Assembly: GCA_030295235.1 (NCBI GenBank)
Contig: AP026162.1
Span: 1,488,001 to 1,552,000, forward strand
Reading direction: 5' to 3'
Source of the DNA: Fistulifera solaris
Lineage: Eukaryota > Bacillariophyta > Bacillariophyceae > Naviculales > Stauroneidaceae
Length of the DNA: 64,000 nucleotides
A program made the position numbers and the translations under genes. The notes under the pieces are model-generated. The model saw only the letters and a list, made by a program, of their open reading frames with translations, was not told the origin of the DNA and ran no database searches. Below are positions 63,917 through 64,000 of the stretch, in pieces. Each line of letters opens with the position of its first letter. The stretch's first letter is position 1.

Positions 63917-64000
63917 CTGGTTATTTGAACACAGAACAAGAATGTGAGAGCATGTAGCAACAAACAACAAATTTGACGAGTCGTCAATGACAATTATGAC

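Overview
The window looks like nuclear DNA of a diatom, most likely a pennate close to Phaeodactylum tricornutum. This species guess is inferred from gene content, not from a database match. The evidence is: intron-poor genes with short GT-AG introns (mostly 60-110 nt); a plastid presequence with an ASAF-type signal-peptide junction on a tocopherol-pathway prenyltransferase; a thylakoid-lumen protein with a twin-arginine second leader; a DUF6824 protein of the kind expanded in diatoms; and a BspA-like DUF285 surface protein. Most genes are ordinary eukaryotic housekeeping genes.

Layout. 1-2.6 kb: gene-poor, with a 200-bp duplication and a dual-specificity phosphatase-like gene. 2.6-9 kb: VHL-box/HExxH protein, an unusual importin-alpha and CSN2. 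9.1-10.4 kb: a ~225-bp tandem satellite. 10.5-15.7 kb: DUF829/TMEM53-like, RPA32, REEP/HVA22 and a KDEL-receptor-like protein. 15.7-19.9 kb: an accessory island with ~200-bp repeats, a duplicated piece of the nearby COG1 gene and a Myb/NAM-like gene. 19.9-28.9 kb: Mpv17-like, COG1, BioD/PTA-N-like, mitochondrial bL9 and NPRL2. 29.0-30.0 kb: an array of short palindromes. 30.9-48.4 kb: SPT16, HRDC protein, DUF6824 protein, homogentisate prenyltransferase, asparagine synthetase, SAP protein, a small spliced gene, a lumenal PSII-type protein and a DUF285 protein. 49-64 kb: SEC31, ISWI, ethanolamine/choline phosphotransferase, IMP 5'-nucleotidase, PPPDE-PUL protein and WDR83 (cut by the right edge).

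Gene order is strikingly regular. Strands alternate so that about ten neighbouring pairs are convergent, with stop codons only 48-320 nt apart, and most starts face another start across a shared intergenic region. Functional themes are chromatin and DNA (SPT16, ISWI, RPA32, HRDC), Golgi/ER traffic (SEC31, COG1, KDEL receptor, REEP), nutrient signalling and ubiquitin-like control (NPRL2, CSN2, PPPDE-PUL, VHL-box), and plastid biology.

A feature of the data matters to any reader. Nineteen of about thirty genes carry one to three single-base shifts, nearly all in short homopolymer runs (about 20 missing and 7 extra bases), inside otherwise intact conserved domains. When exon boundaries and these shifts are taken together, every coding length becomes a multiple of three. 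I read them as sequencing/assembly errors of a long-read assembly rather than as pseudogenes. No CRISPR array, tRNA, rRNA or clear insertion sequence was recognised.
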